Shown: positions 13,725-26,570 of the stretch, one piece after another | How positions within the stretch are numbered: the stretch's first letter is position 1 | Layout: each line of letters starts with the position of its first letter | NCBI RefSeq assembly: GCF_024713945.1 | Contig: NC_134680.1 | Coordinates: 191,001-255,000 of the forward strand | Reading direction: 5' to 3' | From: Dermatophagoides farinae | Lineage: Eukaryota > Arthropoda > Arachnida > Sarcoptiformes > Pyroglyphidae | DNA length: 64,000 nucleotides | Notes under the pieces: generated by a model | What the model was told of the DNA's origin: nothing | What the model saw: the letters and a program-made list of their open reading frames with translations, nothing else | The model's database searches: none | Program-made: the position numbers and the translations under genes

Positions 13725-16018
13725 TTATTTGGCAACATTATTATTTGCATCAATATTATTATTATCATGATTGGAATATAAATCAGCCAATTGTTGTCGA
13801 TACATTTTCTCAACAACACGACGTTTCATTTTTAACGCTGCTGTTAATACACCGGTTTCATTGGACCAAACATCTGGTACTAAACGTATTCGTCGTGGAA
13901 TTTCTTTTCGGCCCAGCAAAGATTGTATGGCCATTTTCGTGATATCCTCATAAACGGTGCGTTCAATATCTTTATCATTGCATAAATCTTGTATATTCAC
14001 ATCATCTGATTTATTCAGATCTTTAGCCAATTGTTTCAAGGAATTTCTTTCCGGTGTAATTAATGCAACCAGATCATCGGACATAATGTGGCCATATACA
14101 CAGATATTTTCTACATATTGGCTACGTTTTAGAGCAGCTTCAACTTTACCCAATGAAATATATTCACCATTCTGTAATTTAATCAAATCTTTTCGACGAT
14201 CAATAATTTTAAGATATCCATTTGGATATAATTCACCAATATCACCGGTTTGAAACCAACGAATTCCATTTTGATCGGTTTGAAATGTTTCCGAAGTCAA
14301 TGGTGAATTACGAAAATATTCGATAACAATTAGATCACCACCGATAAGAATTTCACCACGTGGATTTGGTTTATCACGTACAGAATAGCCACCTTCATTC
14401 CAATCACGTAATCGAAAGTAAACATCACCCATTGGTGCACCAACAAATCCATAATCTAATCCATGAAAATCCATACAGAATGCAGCACCGGTTGTTTCTG
14501 TTGCACCATAACCAGGCATTAAGATAACATCTAATGCGGCACGAATTCTTGATTCAACAATCGGATCTAATGCTGCACCACCACATATCATTACACGAAG
14601 ATTTCCACCAAATTTTTCACGAATTTTCGAGGAAATTAAATACGTAATCAATGGACTTTGATAACCACGACTAGTCCAATTAGCTTTATAATCAATCAGA
14701 TATTCAATGGCCATTTGAGATATTGTCGAAGTGTTTCGAAGTTTTTCATCAATTTGTTTGAGAATTCTTTCCAATACTAATGGTACCGATGTCATTATTG
14801 TTGGTTTAAGTGATTGAAGATCAGATTTTTGGCCTTTTGCTAAACCTGTAGCCGAATCTATCAATGTGAATGGTGTTGCATAGCCTAATCGAACACCGAA
14901 TAATGTGAAAAATATTTCCAATGTTAATTCCATAATATGTGCCATTGGAAGATATGAAACGTATGTATGCAATGGACCACTATGAGCAACATTTCGTACG
15001 ATTGTGTATAATGCACGAATTGATGCACAAAATTGTCTTTGTGTTATTGTGGCCGCTTTCGGTGTGCCGGTTGTACCCGATGTATACATTATTACTAATG
15101 GATCATCAATATTTGCATCAGGATATGATTGTTGTTGATTATTTTCAATAATTTTTTTCCCAACATCACCTACGGTACTTAAAGGCAAAACCTGAATATT
15201 GGATCCAAAATCAATTGTGGAATTCGGTTTTTGATGACCATCCATATAGATAACTTGTTTGACTGAATTTTGTTGTGATTGATTCAATGTTTTCATAAGC
15301 ATCGGCACACAATTCAATGATGTAATGATCGTATGAACATTTGTTTCTTCAATTCCATGTTTTAAACCTTCGATACCTGAAGAATTTTGAAGAAAAATTT
15401 GGAATATTCTCCATGCTCAAAAACACTATCCAAAAAAAAAAACATACCCATATTCGCATAAACAGTCACTATCGGTGAACCGATACGTAAAATAGATTGA
15501 AAGCAAATCATCCATTCAACACGTGTTTCAGCAAATATTAAGATACGATCGGATTTCTGTACACCATTCGCCATTAAACCTTGTGCAAGATTATTGGTAA
15601 TTTTATCCACATCCATATAGGTAAGCCATTTATATGATGATGATAGACGATATTTTCTGACTTTACCACCACCGCTTTTTTCATCAGGAATTTCTTCTAG
15701 AATTTTTCTATAACCAAGACATGGTTGATCATGACGATTTATTCGTATCGTTTCTTGAAACATTTTTGTTAATGTTGACAGCTCAAATATTGGATGATCA
15801 TAAACACCGGAATCATTACGAATATAAATATCTGTCATATCTGATTTGTCCGATTCATGGCGATGAATACGAAGACGATTATTTTCATTACGACGACGAT
15901 GATTCCATGGTTGTTGTATGATAAAATACAATGGTAATGTAATCCATGTATATAATTGTATTATAATCTTAAATAAGATCATGAATAATGTTTGTTGATT
16001 ATTCAATTTAGGTTTCAT
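13725..16018 (-). CDS. ACSL4: Long-chain acyl-CoA synthetase, ACSL3/4 group
   Basis: ATP-dependent ligase that joins long-chain fatty acids to CoA on ER or lipid-droplet membranes. Two coding exons, 16018-15448 and 15376-13725, joined in phase across ANMG/IEGLKHGIEETN; 740 aa, near the usual 700-720. Residues about 10-40 form a hydrophobic N-terminal anchor. The AMP-binding P-loop YTSGTTGTPKAAT is at about 288-300, followed by PGYGATETTG, the motif GDIGELYPNGYLKIIDRRKD and the KLQNGEYISLGKVEAAL block typical of the ACSL3/4 branch. The symbol says ACSL4, but ACSL3 and ACSL4 are vertebrate paralogues, so a single arthropod gene could bear either name. The ATG at 16018 precedes the anchor directly. 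Confidence 0.93.
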
Positions 16019-19000
16019 CGTTTCGTTTTTTCTGGTTAATTTATTCAAAAACAAAGATGATGACAAAAATTTTTGCAACAACAACAACGACGACGACGAC
16101 GATGAAATGAAGAATGGATGAATGAAAATTTTTTTTATTATAATCTATCCAATGATCAAAATCAAAACGTGAAATACAAATACATCTTCCTGGTAATGTA
16201 TGAGGTGATGGTGGTAATGGTGGTTGCCTCAAAAATGAAATTTACAAAAAAAAATAACTTGTTGCAATAGCAATGGGCAGCTGATAACGAATGGCCACAG
16301 CCCATTCAATGATTGACGAAATTATTTAATTGATCAATCAATCAATCAAAGGATTTGTCTTCTTTATTCTTTAATATTTATCATCATCATCATCATCAGT
16401 ATTTATTATTATATAGATAGATTTAATCCATAATTAGCAGTTATTATTATATTCATCATCAAATTTTGTTTTAGCGATGACTATGATCAAAAAATCATCG
16501 GAAATGTTGTCGTTTTCAACTATTTATCAATTTTGATTGTTTTATCATTTTAACAAAAATCCACCATTTCCGGTATTCGATATATTTACAATATTGCAAC
16601 AAAAGCAACAACCACAAAAATGAATTTTTTTTTTTCATCGACGACGACAACGACATTGATGAAAAAATAGCAAAATAGGAATGTACTTATAATAATCATG
16701 AAAATTTACAGTACATTTACCCAATCACCATCATGAATGAATTTATTCCACACACTCAACTGATCGATCAAGGTAATTTTAACTGGAAGCTTAATTTAAA
16801 TTTAATTTCCCTTTTTTCCATTCTCGACGAAGTAAGGTAAGTAAGTAAGTGTAAAAAAAATACCACAAAATTTTTTTTTCCCATTTCAATCTCCATTTAA
16901 TTATTGTGATTTCAAGGTAAATTCAAAGTAGTTGTGGTGGTGGTAACGGATCACTATTCACACCATCTCATTAGAATGCTAATGATCAATAACAGCAACG
17001 ACAATCAAGTTCAAAAATCAAAGAAAAATCTTTATCTGGAATGTTCTTCTTACGTTCATCTCATCTTATTCAAATATGATGATGATGGACAAATAAACAA
17101 TCTATATGCATCGTCATCAATACAGCAGGTATGTTTTGTGAGTGAAAAACGAGAAACAACAAAACAAAACAGTAAATTCTATAGTATATTCTACACATAT
17201 TAGAATCAAAGTAGGTCATATAGAAATTATCATTTTTTTGTTTTCTTTTTGTTTGTTTCAGAATCGTTTTTTTTCTCTTTTTTTTGTTTTGCTTCTGTGT
17301 CTGTTTTCGTTTCGTATCTTTCAAATGAAATGGAATAACAAAAACAAAAATATGTGGCCATGTCATTCCATTTGATGATTATGTTGAAAATGATGATGAT
17401 GATTCAACAGAGCAGATACAGATGAATGAATAATTTAGAAATTAATCGGATAAATTAGCTTCTCCCAAGTTATAACACACTGTGATCATGTGATCATCAC
17501 CTGACTTTGAAACATTGTTTCCAAAAACAAACAAACAAACTCTATAAACATTCTTATTCTTATCAATCATTTATGATGACCAAAAGAAAAAAACAAAAAT
17601 AAAAATAGTTTTTATCAGTCATTGGTGATAGGATGATGGTGGTGTTTGGTAGATTTTTGCCTGAATATCATCATCATTCAAGATATCATTACCCGAAAAA
17701 GTTTCTTCTGAAAACATAAAGATTTTTTCTCTTTAATACATTTGAATGAATTTTTTATTTCAAAAGTTTTTTTCCCGATAATAAAAAAGGGTTAACCATT
17801 CGAATAAAACTTATTTTTTTATTTTTATTTTTCTAGTTGAATTCGAAAAAAAACCAGAACTTTTTTTCCATGCACACAGACACAGATTGAATCCATTCTT
17901 AACTTATTATTCTGGGTAAATTTTTATATATGCAGAATTACTACTAAAGAATTCGAGCAGAATCATAAATGAATTGAACTAGGGCAAGAATACACATATA
18001 CACTCCAGGCTAACAAGCCAAAAAAGCAAACTAGCAGCAGTAAGATGTGCTTGTGTGTGTGTGTATGTGAAGAATATAGTAGATTTAAATGAAAAAAAAA
18101 GAAAAGAAAAACTAGAATATATCCGGGCATCCAGAGAATATACCGAAAAAAAAGAAACAAACAAGCAAGAAAAAAAATTATATACACTTTTAACTGAACA
18201 TTTTGCAACACACACACATAGACAGACACAGAATTCAATAACAACAACAACAACAACGAAAACGAATCGTTGAACAAATTTTTTTGTTTGTTGTGAGCAA
18301 AATTGAAAGATTATTATTATTATTTTTTTTGCAGAAAGTTTTAAACAATTTTATTTTTGTTATTGTTGTTTTTCTTGGTTATTATGAAGTTTGTTTTGAT
18401 TGTTTTTTTGTTTTCTTTCCAGTGAAAATTATAGAAAACAAATGACGACGAATGAAACATGATGCCCAGAACAATGATGAAAATACATGAATTTCTCTAG
18501 CCATCTCTATAGACACAAAAACAAAATACAATAGTCATCTGGGGTGAAGAAGAAGGTTTGCCATATCTTTATGAAGAGAAAACCTCGACTTTGAAAATGT
18601 GAAAAAAAAAATCTAATCATGTAATACAATTGAATTGAATTGAATTTTCATTCTTCATTCACCACCACTATCAACATCATTGCCATTACCATCATCATCA
18701 TCATCATCATTATTCATTTATTGAATGATATTGGCATTGAAATTCTCTATTCTCTTGTTTTGTTTGCAACATTGAAATTCATTGCCATCATTGCTAGAAA
18801 AAAAATCTTTATATACAGAATTCTCTCACTCTTTCTTGCTCTGCATTCTTTTTATTACTTATTTAATGTGTGTGTGTGTGTTCATCATCATGGATTGATG
18901 AAATTTTTTTTAATCAAATTGTTCGTGTGTTTGTGTAAGTGAACGGCGGGTACGAATGATGAAAAAGAACGAGAATTGAAACATCATCATCATCATCATT

Positions 19001-19480
19001 TTAATAATCAACCATTGTTTGTGTGTTTTCAGATTCATTCACAATGGTAATAAATCTTTAAGATTTGATTAGATTTTCATTCTTCTTTACAAATTATTGA
19101 TTGATTTTTATCCACATCCATCCATGGGTGGTTCGTGAATCGAATCTCGAATACTTGTGTTTTTTTGGCCATCATCCAAATTCAAGAATCATTGGGATTT
19201 TTATTATTATTATTATTGAATCTAATCAATCGATCAATTTTTCATTTTTTTTCGGCAAAAACCAAAAAAAAAGAAGAAAATTCCAAGAATTTGTTTCCCT
19301 TGATCTTGAACAACAAACAAACAAACAACAGCTAAATGCCTCCTAATCATTAAGAAACAACTAAATAATTTTTCTTTTATTTTTGTTGTTGGCATCATGA
19401 AATTGGTATGTGTTTTTTTTAATGATCGATGATGAATTATAAAGATTTTTTTTTAATTTTTAATTTCTAATTAATTTTTG
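16019..19480. other. Head-to-head intergenic region, ACSL and CACNB
   Basis: About 3.5 kb of AT-rich DNA between divergent genes, with (GAT)n and (CA)n tracts and many poly(T) runs. Promoters of both genes should lie here. CACNB genes often use alternative 5' exons, so additional first exons could be hidden, but I could not identify one. No RNA gene was seen. Confidence 0.5.
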
Positions 19481-21812
19481 ATGATGATGAACGGATGTAC
19501 CCGAAAATTGCCACTGATCGATAACCATAAAAAAATGATTCAGGATCCAATCAATTCGAATTATAATAATAATCATAATCATCATCATCATGGTCACCAT
19601 CATGGACATCATCATCATCATGAATCGACTGATGATCGTGAACAACGTGCACGTAATGAACGTTTAGCATTGTTACAATTGGAAAAAGCCAAGGTTTGTT
19701 AATTTTTAATCGAATTTTTTATGATGAAATTTAACTAATTTTTTTTTTTTAAAAAAACCAGACAAAACCGGTTGCATTTGCAGTTCGTACAAATGTTTCA
19801 TACGATGGCAGTGTTGATGATGATTCGCCCATACATGGATACGCCATTTCATTCGGTATTAAAGATTTTCTTCATATCAAAGAGGTATGTGTTTGTTTTC
19901 GATTCGATTTGTTTCGATCAATGATTGATTGTGTGCGTGTTTTTTGTTCTAAACAAAAATTAGAAATACAATAATGATTGGTGGATTGGACGTCTAGTGA
20001 AAGAGAATTGTGATATCGGTTTTATACCAAGTCCAGCTAAATTGGAAGGTCTTCGAACCCAGCAGAGTCAGATAACGAATCGAGCAAAAGTACATTCAAA
20101 ATCATCATCACAAAGTGGTGGTGGTGGTGGCGGTACAAATTTCGTTAATTCAATGATCAATTCGAATTCACATTCGAAATCAAATCTCAGTGATTCTAAT
20201 GCCTCTAATTCGGGTAAGCTTTCTTCATTGGTTTTCATCTTTAATGTTTTTTTTCTAATGATTCAAATTTGTTGTTTCCAGAAAATCCCGATGATAACGA
20301 TATACAGTTGAAACATTTTAAATCATCAGTATCGACACCTACTGTTAAAGAGCGGCGAAAAATTCTATTCAAAAAGGTTTGCAATCAATGGAATATTCTC
20401 CAGTGATTTTTTTTTTTTTTTTTTTTTGATGAAAATTTGTTCCCAAAATTCAGTCTGAACATATGGCACCATATGATGTTGTACCATCAATGCGACCAGT
20501 GGTTCTAGTTGGTCCATCATTAAAAGGTTATGAAGTGACGGATATGATGCAAAAAGCATTATTTGATTTTCTTAAACATCGTTTTGAATCACGTATAATT
20601 ATAACACGTGTTATGATCGATATATCGATGGCAAAAAGATCGGCAAATAATGCAAAGAAAAATTTACTTGAATATGGTAAAATGGAAAATCGTGCCAGTC
20701 TTGGTAAGTGTGTGTTTTGATGATGTCTATCAGGATTAATCTCCAATTTCTTTCTTATTCAATCAATTAAAGCTCAAGTACAAGCAGAAATTGAACGAAT
20801 ATTTGAATTAGCACGTACGATGCAGCTAGTTGTACTTGATTGTGATACAATCAATGATCCAACACGTTTAGCTAAAACTCCATTAGCACCAATTTTTGTC
20901 TATATAAAAGTATCATCGCCAAAAGTTTTACAACGTTTAATTAAATCTCGTGGTAAAGGACAAAGTAAAAATCTAAACGTACAAATGATTGCAGCTGAAA
21001 AATTGGCACAATGTCCAAAGGTAAAGTTTAGTGGTGATAATAATGAGTATTCATCTTCATTCATTTCACAATTTCAAATATAGGAAATGTTTGATGTAAT
21101 ATTGGATGAAAATCACCTTGAAGAGGCATGTCAACATTTAGCCGATTATTTGGAACAATATTGGCGTGAAACACATCCAACAACAACATTATTTGAACCA
21201 CAATTAATGATGGATGCTTCGGGTGGCGGTGGTGGTGGTGGTACAACTACACCATCAATGCCACCACCAACAATATTTTCACCAACAACAATGTTATCTA
21301 CATATGATCCGAATAATTACATGTCATATCCATTGAATTTCAGTGCATATGGTCCATCGGTTGATCCGATGGATGTTAATTATGCAATGGATGCACAAAC
21401 AACACCACAACCAACATCAACGAATCTTTTGTTTTCCCCAACATCAACAATAACAACAACAACGGCAACGACCACGACTAACGATGATTCAGTGTCATCA
21501 TCATATTTTCATGATTCAAGACTTTCCAATTATTCACCAATTACAAACAACAACAATAATAACCATAACCATAACCATATAACAACAACGATCGCACAAT
21601 CATCACATCCTAATGCATGGATTATTACCCGTAATAATGATCATTATATGGATACACAAAATAATAACAATCACCACCATCATCATCATCATTTGGCCGT
21701 TGATCTTCATACACCATCACCACCAACATCGACATCATCATCGTCATCGACATCAACATCACCACCGCCAAAATTACAACCACCATATATTGGTGATGAT
21801 AAACATAGTTAA
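19481..21812 (+). CDS. CACNB: Voltage-gated calcium channel beta subunit
   Basis: Cytoplasmic MAGUK-family subunit that binds the alpha-1 interaction domain of high-voltage calcium channels and controls their surface level and gating. Seven exons: 19481-19693, 19762-19884, 19964-20213, 20282-20376, 20454-20703, 20773-21020 and 21084-21812; phases agree, 635 aa. [17 protein letters not shown] starts the SH3 core, which continues through [13 protein letters not shown] variable HOOK region follows. The guanylate-kinase-like domain runs from about residue 230 ([74 protein letters not shown]). The C-terminal 200 residues are low complexity (Thr, Asn, His, Ser). The N terminus is unusual in having a His-rich block, 13 His in 16 residues at 32-47. 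The ATG at 19481 is preceded by an in-frame stop. Alternative upstream first exons are possible. Confidence 0.95.
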
Positions 21813-23469
21813 AAAAACGGGTTTCTTCCTGTCATTTTTTGTTCTCGATGATGTGGAGGTATTATTGTTGATTGTTTATCGAGCGTTTGATGTATGTCTT
21901 TTTTCCCGTTGTTGTTTTGGCGAAAAGGGCATGAATTTCTCGTTGGTCCAAAAATGAAATTGTAAATTTTCGGATTCTTTTTTGTGTCTCCTTCTTATCC
22001 TGGTGTGTTTTTTTGGATAATTTTTTTACGAATTTATCTATTTTGAGTGTGTACTATGTGCGTGTGTTTAAGTTTGAATTTTCCTTTTTTGAATTTAAAC
22101 ATCGAAAAACACAGCAATTCAGATAAAGAAATGAGATCCGAAAACGAAACGAAACAACCAGAATTAGGAATTTAATTTTACCCACTACTTGCAATACTTT
22201 TCTGTTTTTTTTTCAAAATTCAAAAAAACTTAGAAATGATAGATGAATTTTTTTTTGCCAAATCAAAATAAGTTTTTCATAGAAATTATCTTGGATTTTT
22301 TTTTTTGGTTTTGTTTCATAAGAAACTTTTTTCAGATTTTAAATTATCAATCAAATTCAAAGTGTTCTAGTCATATATACCCATGTCAATGATGAAAACA
22401 CACACTGTTTAATTTTTGATCGGTCTATCGATTGTTCGATCATATGTTTTTTGCTATAATGATAATGATGATGGTGATCAGAACAAAATGTTTTTTAATT
22501 CAACAACAACTAAATATTTGTATTTTGCCTTATAAATTGTTGTTGTTGTTTTTTCAATCGATTTAAACTGAAAAATTTAAACAAACATAATTATCTATAA
22601 TCAGAATATCTATTGAACATGTTTCGATCTCTCATCATTCAATTCAATTATATTCATGTTTTACTTTATTTATTGTTTAAATGAATTGACAATTTTGAAT
22701 CACTTACCATATATTTATTGTTGTTGTTGTTGTTTTTATTTGCTTTGTTGTGTCTCTGTTGATGATGGTCACAATCAGCCAATTTTTTTCTTCAATTTTT
22801 CTGCTTCCGTAAACATACAACACACCTATTGAACACAGTCGTTATATTATTTACCTTGTAATGAAAAAAGAAATTTGTTTGTTTTTTTCTGCTACTTTAT
22901 CCATTGTTGAAATTATCTATTCATTGTGAATTATTTGAAAAATGTTGATTTTAAATTTTTATTTGTTGTTTTTCTGTTTTTCATTCATTTTCGGCTTTCT
23001 AAGCAAAGAAAAAAAATTCTTCCATATGTTTCATTATTACTCAAAAGATTTACAAACACACACAGACACAAATATGCATTTAATTGATTAAAATTTTAAA
23101 ATTTAAAAAAAATTGTGAAATAATCCCTTTTGGAATATCTCATTTTTTCGCAAAAAAATCAAATTCGAATCTAAAAAAAGACTGAATCTGATGGTAATAA
23201 TGCTGCCATCCAGGGGCAACATTTTTCAATGAAAAGAACAGTTATAAACAGTTTTTTCAACGGGAGAGAGAGAGAAGCTCACCTGTTTTGTTTTGTTTTG
23301 TTTTGTTTTGTTTTGTTTTGTTTCGTTTGTTGTCGATAATTTTTTGTGAATCAAACGATACAATCCATTTGAATGATTACGAATTTGCGAGAAAAGAAAA
23401 TTATTTAAATTGTTTTTTTCTTCGTTAGATATGTTATAAATCGTCAATCAATTAATCGAAAAGAAAATA
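21813..23469. other. CACNB 3' UTR and SCYL2 upstream region
   Basis: About 1.65 kb between two plus-strand genes. The first part should be CACNB 3' UTR, T-rich with few features; the last few hundred bases should hold the SCYL2 promoter. Apart from a pentanucleotide repeat at 23284-23323 I see no distinct element. Confidence 0.5.
23284..23323. repeat. (TTTTG)n pentanucleotide microsatellite
   Basis: About eight uninterrupted copies of the five-base unit TTTTG, seen directly in the sequence about 150 bp upstream of the SCYL2 start codon. Such arrays vary in length between individuals. Confidence 0.95.
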
Positions 23470-26164
23470 ATGGAATCAATGTTGAATCGTTTACGTGATA
23501 CAGTATCGGCAACCGTTTATCAAGTTACCAATAATCTATCCACTGCATTGCCGGGTAATCCATTGACAAGAGAATATGAACTATTACGACAGATTGGTTC
23601 AGCTGGTCCGGGTTTATGTTTTAAAATTTATGAAGCAATGAAAAAAAGTACCAAAGAACAGGTATCATTGTTCATATTGGAAAAGAAAACCGATCGATTC
23701 GAACGGAAAGAGAAAGAACAATTATTCGAAACGATCAGACATGGTGTACCACAACTTACACGTCTACGTCATCCATCGATGCTTACCGTACAACATAATC
23801 TGGAAGAAAGTCGTGATCTAATTGCATTCGCTACCGAACCTGTATTGGGTAGTTTAGCAAATTTTTTCGACCAATCCTTTTGTCCGTGATCAGTCGAAAG
23901 ATGGAAAATTTGAATTTTATGATATTGAAATTAAATATGGCCTATTACAGATAGCTGAAGGACTTCAATTTCTTCATAAAGATGCTCGTATTCTTCATCG
24001 AAATATTTGTCCAGAGAATATTGTCGTCAATCGTAATGGTATATGGAAAATTGCTGGATTCGATTTCAGTGTTCAAACAACGAATCCAAATGAACAGCCA
24101 TATAAATTCCCGGTGCTCAAAGTTATTGCAGATTTATCATTAGAAATTCAGGCAAATTTTACCTATTCAGCGCCAGAACATTTTACATCATCCGATTCGA
24201 TTATCGATACAAGTTCGGACATATTCTCTTTGGGTATGGTTGCATTCACATTATATAATAAAGGGAAACCATTATTACCATTTAATGGATCATATCAATA
24301 TCGTCCGGAAAAATTTGTCACCGATTTAAGGGATAAATTATCCACGACCACATCATTATCCTGCATACCGGAAGATTTTCGTAAACATTTTCGGCTATTA
24401 TTAAGCATCGATCCACAACTAAGGCCTGATGCACAACAATTATCGAAATTACAAATATTTCAAGATGTTCTCGTACGAACATTGCAATATTTTGATTGTC
24501 TATTTCAATGGGATAGTGCACAGAAAACACAATTCTATCGAAATCTTCCTGAAGTTTTACAACGAATACCGAAACGTATAAAATTACGTCGAATTGTCAA
24601 TGGTTTGGCAAAAGAATTTGTCAATCCAGAAATGGTACCATTCGTATTGCCACCAATGTTTTTAATAGCTAAAGAAACTGATGATGAAGAATTTCATATG
24701 TGGATCTTACCGGAATTGATACCGGTTTTTCGTTATAAAGAACCAATTCAAATTGGTCTATTTTTATTGAAAAATATGGATTTTCTTGTGGCTAAATTCA
24801 AAACCAAACCCGATGCACTAAAAGAACATATTATACCATTGATATATCGATTTCTTGAATCGGATGCCTATCAAATACAGGAATTATGTTTAAGTGTCGT
24901 ACCAAGTATCATACATTTGATTGATTTTTCTGGATCGAAGAATATGCTTCTACCTCGAATCAAACGATTAGCATTGGAAACAAAATTATTATCTGTACGA
25001 GTAAATTGTCTCATTTGTTTGGGAAAAATATTGGAACATCTAGATAAGTGGCTTGTATTGGATGAAGTGCTACCATTGGTTATGATGATGCCATCACGTG
25101 AACCGGCTGTCATTATGTGTTCAGTTGGTATGATTTAAACAACTTTTTGTTTTGTTTTGTTTCCTGTTTTCTAATTGATTTCATTTTCTTTACATTGCAG
25201 GAATATTCACATTAACAATGAATAGTAATAAGCTTGGTATACCTAAAGAAATGTTGGCCACGAAAATTATTCCATTTCTGGTTCCATTATCCATTGAAAA
25301 TGGATTATCATTACTGCAGGTAAGTTTTGAAAATCCAGATCCATTCAAATTCATTCATTCACTTTCCATTGTTTTGTTCCATAGTATACAACGATAATGA
25401 ATTTAATAAGAGAAATTCTGAATAAAATTGAAGAAGAACATCAAGCAAAAATACGACAATTGGACTCGATTAAAGTGCAACAAGATTCATTTTTTACCGC
25501 TCAACAGCAACAACAAGTGAATGGAACAGGTGATCAAAAATCATTTGATCCATTCAAATTGAATGATACACCAGCTAATAATAATGGTGATAAAACAACT
25601 GTCAATAGTCATGGACCGCTTTCATTGGATGAGAAAGAACGTTTAGCATTTGAAAAAGAACAATCGGAACGTTTAAAAATGAATGAACAACATACAATGT
25701 TATGGATGGGGGACAATGTATCGGCACAGAATTCTGAACCATTAAAATCTAGTCAAAATTCAAAACCACTACCTACAAAAGATTTGACCGATTTGCTTAT
25801 CAATTCGAATCTTAATCTTATGTCAAAACCTTCGACACAATCATTTCCAACTAATGGACAATTGAGTAATGTATTTTCATCATTTCCAGCTCATCAATTT
25901 AATCAACAGCCACCGTCACAACAACAACAACAAAAACCCAATTATTCGGCATTGGATAATATTTCCATACCGAATATTGGCTCAAAATCTACGCCACAAA
26001 CATTAAATTCAATGAAACAATCGACCATTAATCATCATCATCATACACAATCATTAAGTCCGATACGAACGATGAAAACAATGAATACCGTTCAAAGCAA
26101 CATTCAATCATCAAAATCGACAAAACAATTATCCAAAAGTGAATTGGAAGAATTTCTCAATTAA
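23470..26164 (+). CDS. SCYL2: SCY1-like pseudokinase 2, one-base frame break
   Basis: Clathrin-coated-vesicle protein (CVAK104 family) with an inactive kinase domain followed by HEAT-like repeats. Exons 23470-25127, 25201-25319 and 25385-26164. It begins MESMLNRLRDTVSATVYQ and carries LTREYELLRQIGSAGPG, GVPQLTRLRHPSMLTVQH, HRNICPENI in place of the catalytic HRDLKPEN and GFDFSV in place of DFG, so it is predicted catalytically dead. The repeat part includes EFVNPEMVPFVLPP and VRVNCLICLGKILEHLDKW. The C-terminal 200 residues are Gln/Asn/Ser-rich with a coiled coil (LIREILNKIEEEHQAKIRQ). The first exon reads into TGA at 23887 unless one T of the T6 run at 23862-23867 is surplus; removing it restores the kinase frame and exon phases, giving 851 aa. 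Confidence 0.93.
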
Positions 26165-26323
26165 TCCTTTTTTTAATTTCTTTCTTTCTAATCTCTGAAT
26201 TTATTAATGGCCTCGAAAACATTTCAAGTATTTGATCTCGGCATGTTGATATGGATTTTATAATTATTATTATAAATTTTCTTTGTTTCATCTTTGCATC
26301 GTCATTTTTGTTTTTACTCAAAT

Positions 26324-26329
26324 AATAAA
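26324..26329 (+). promoter_or_regulatory. Poly(A) signal, SCYL2
   Basis: AATAAA lies 160 bp after the SCYL2 stop codon. It sits upstream of, and does not overlap, the converging laminin gene's own signal on the other strand. Confidence 0.6.
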
Positions 26330-26508
26330 CTTTTTTAATTAATTAACACGAAATAAAAAATTTGTCACAAAAAAAGTTGTCATTTTATTTTTTAGTCAAT
26401 CAATCATCATTCATTATATAATGATATAAAAAAAAGATAAGCTGATAAGATGAATAGATATAAAAAAAAGTTTATATGTATGGCGATGTATAGGTTGTGT
26501 GTTTTGTT

Positions 26509-26514
26509 TTTATT
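26509..26514 (-). promoter_or_regulatory. Poly(A) signal, laminin beta
   Basis: AATAAA on the minus strand, about 57 bp past the laminin stop codon. With the plus-strand signal at 26324 it suggests the two converging transcripts end within a gap of under 200 bp. Confidence 0.55.
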
Positions 26515-26570
26515 TGGTCGGAAGAAACATTGAAATTTTTTTTTGTTGCATTCTTTGGAATAATTATCAT

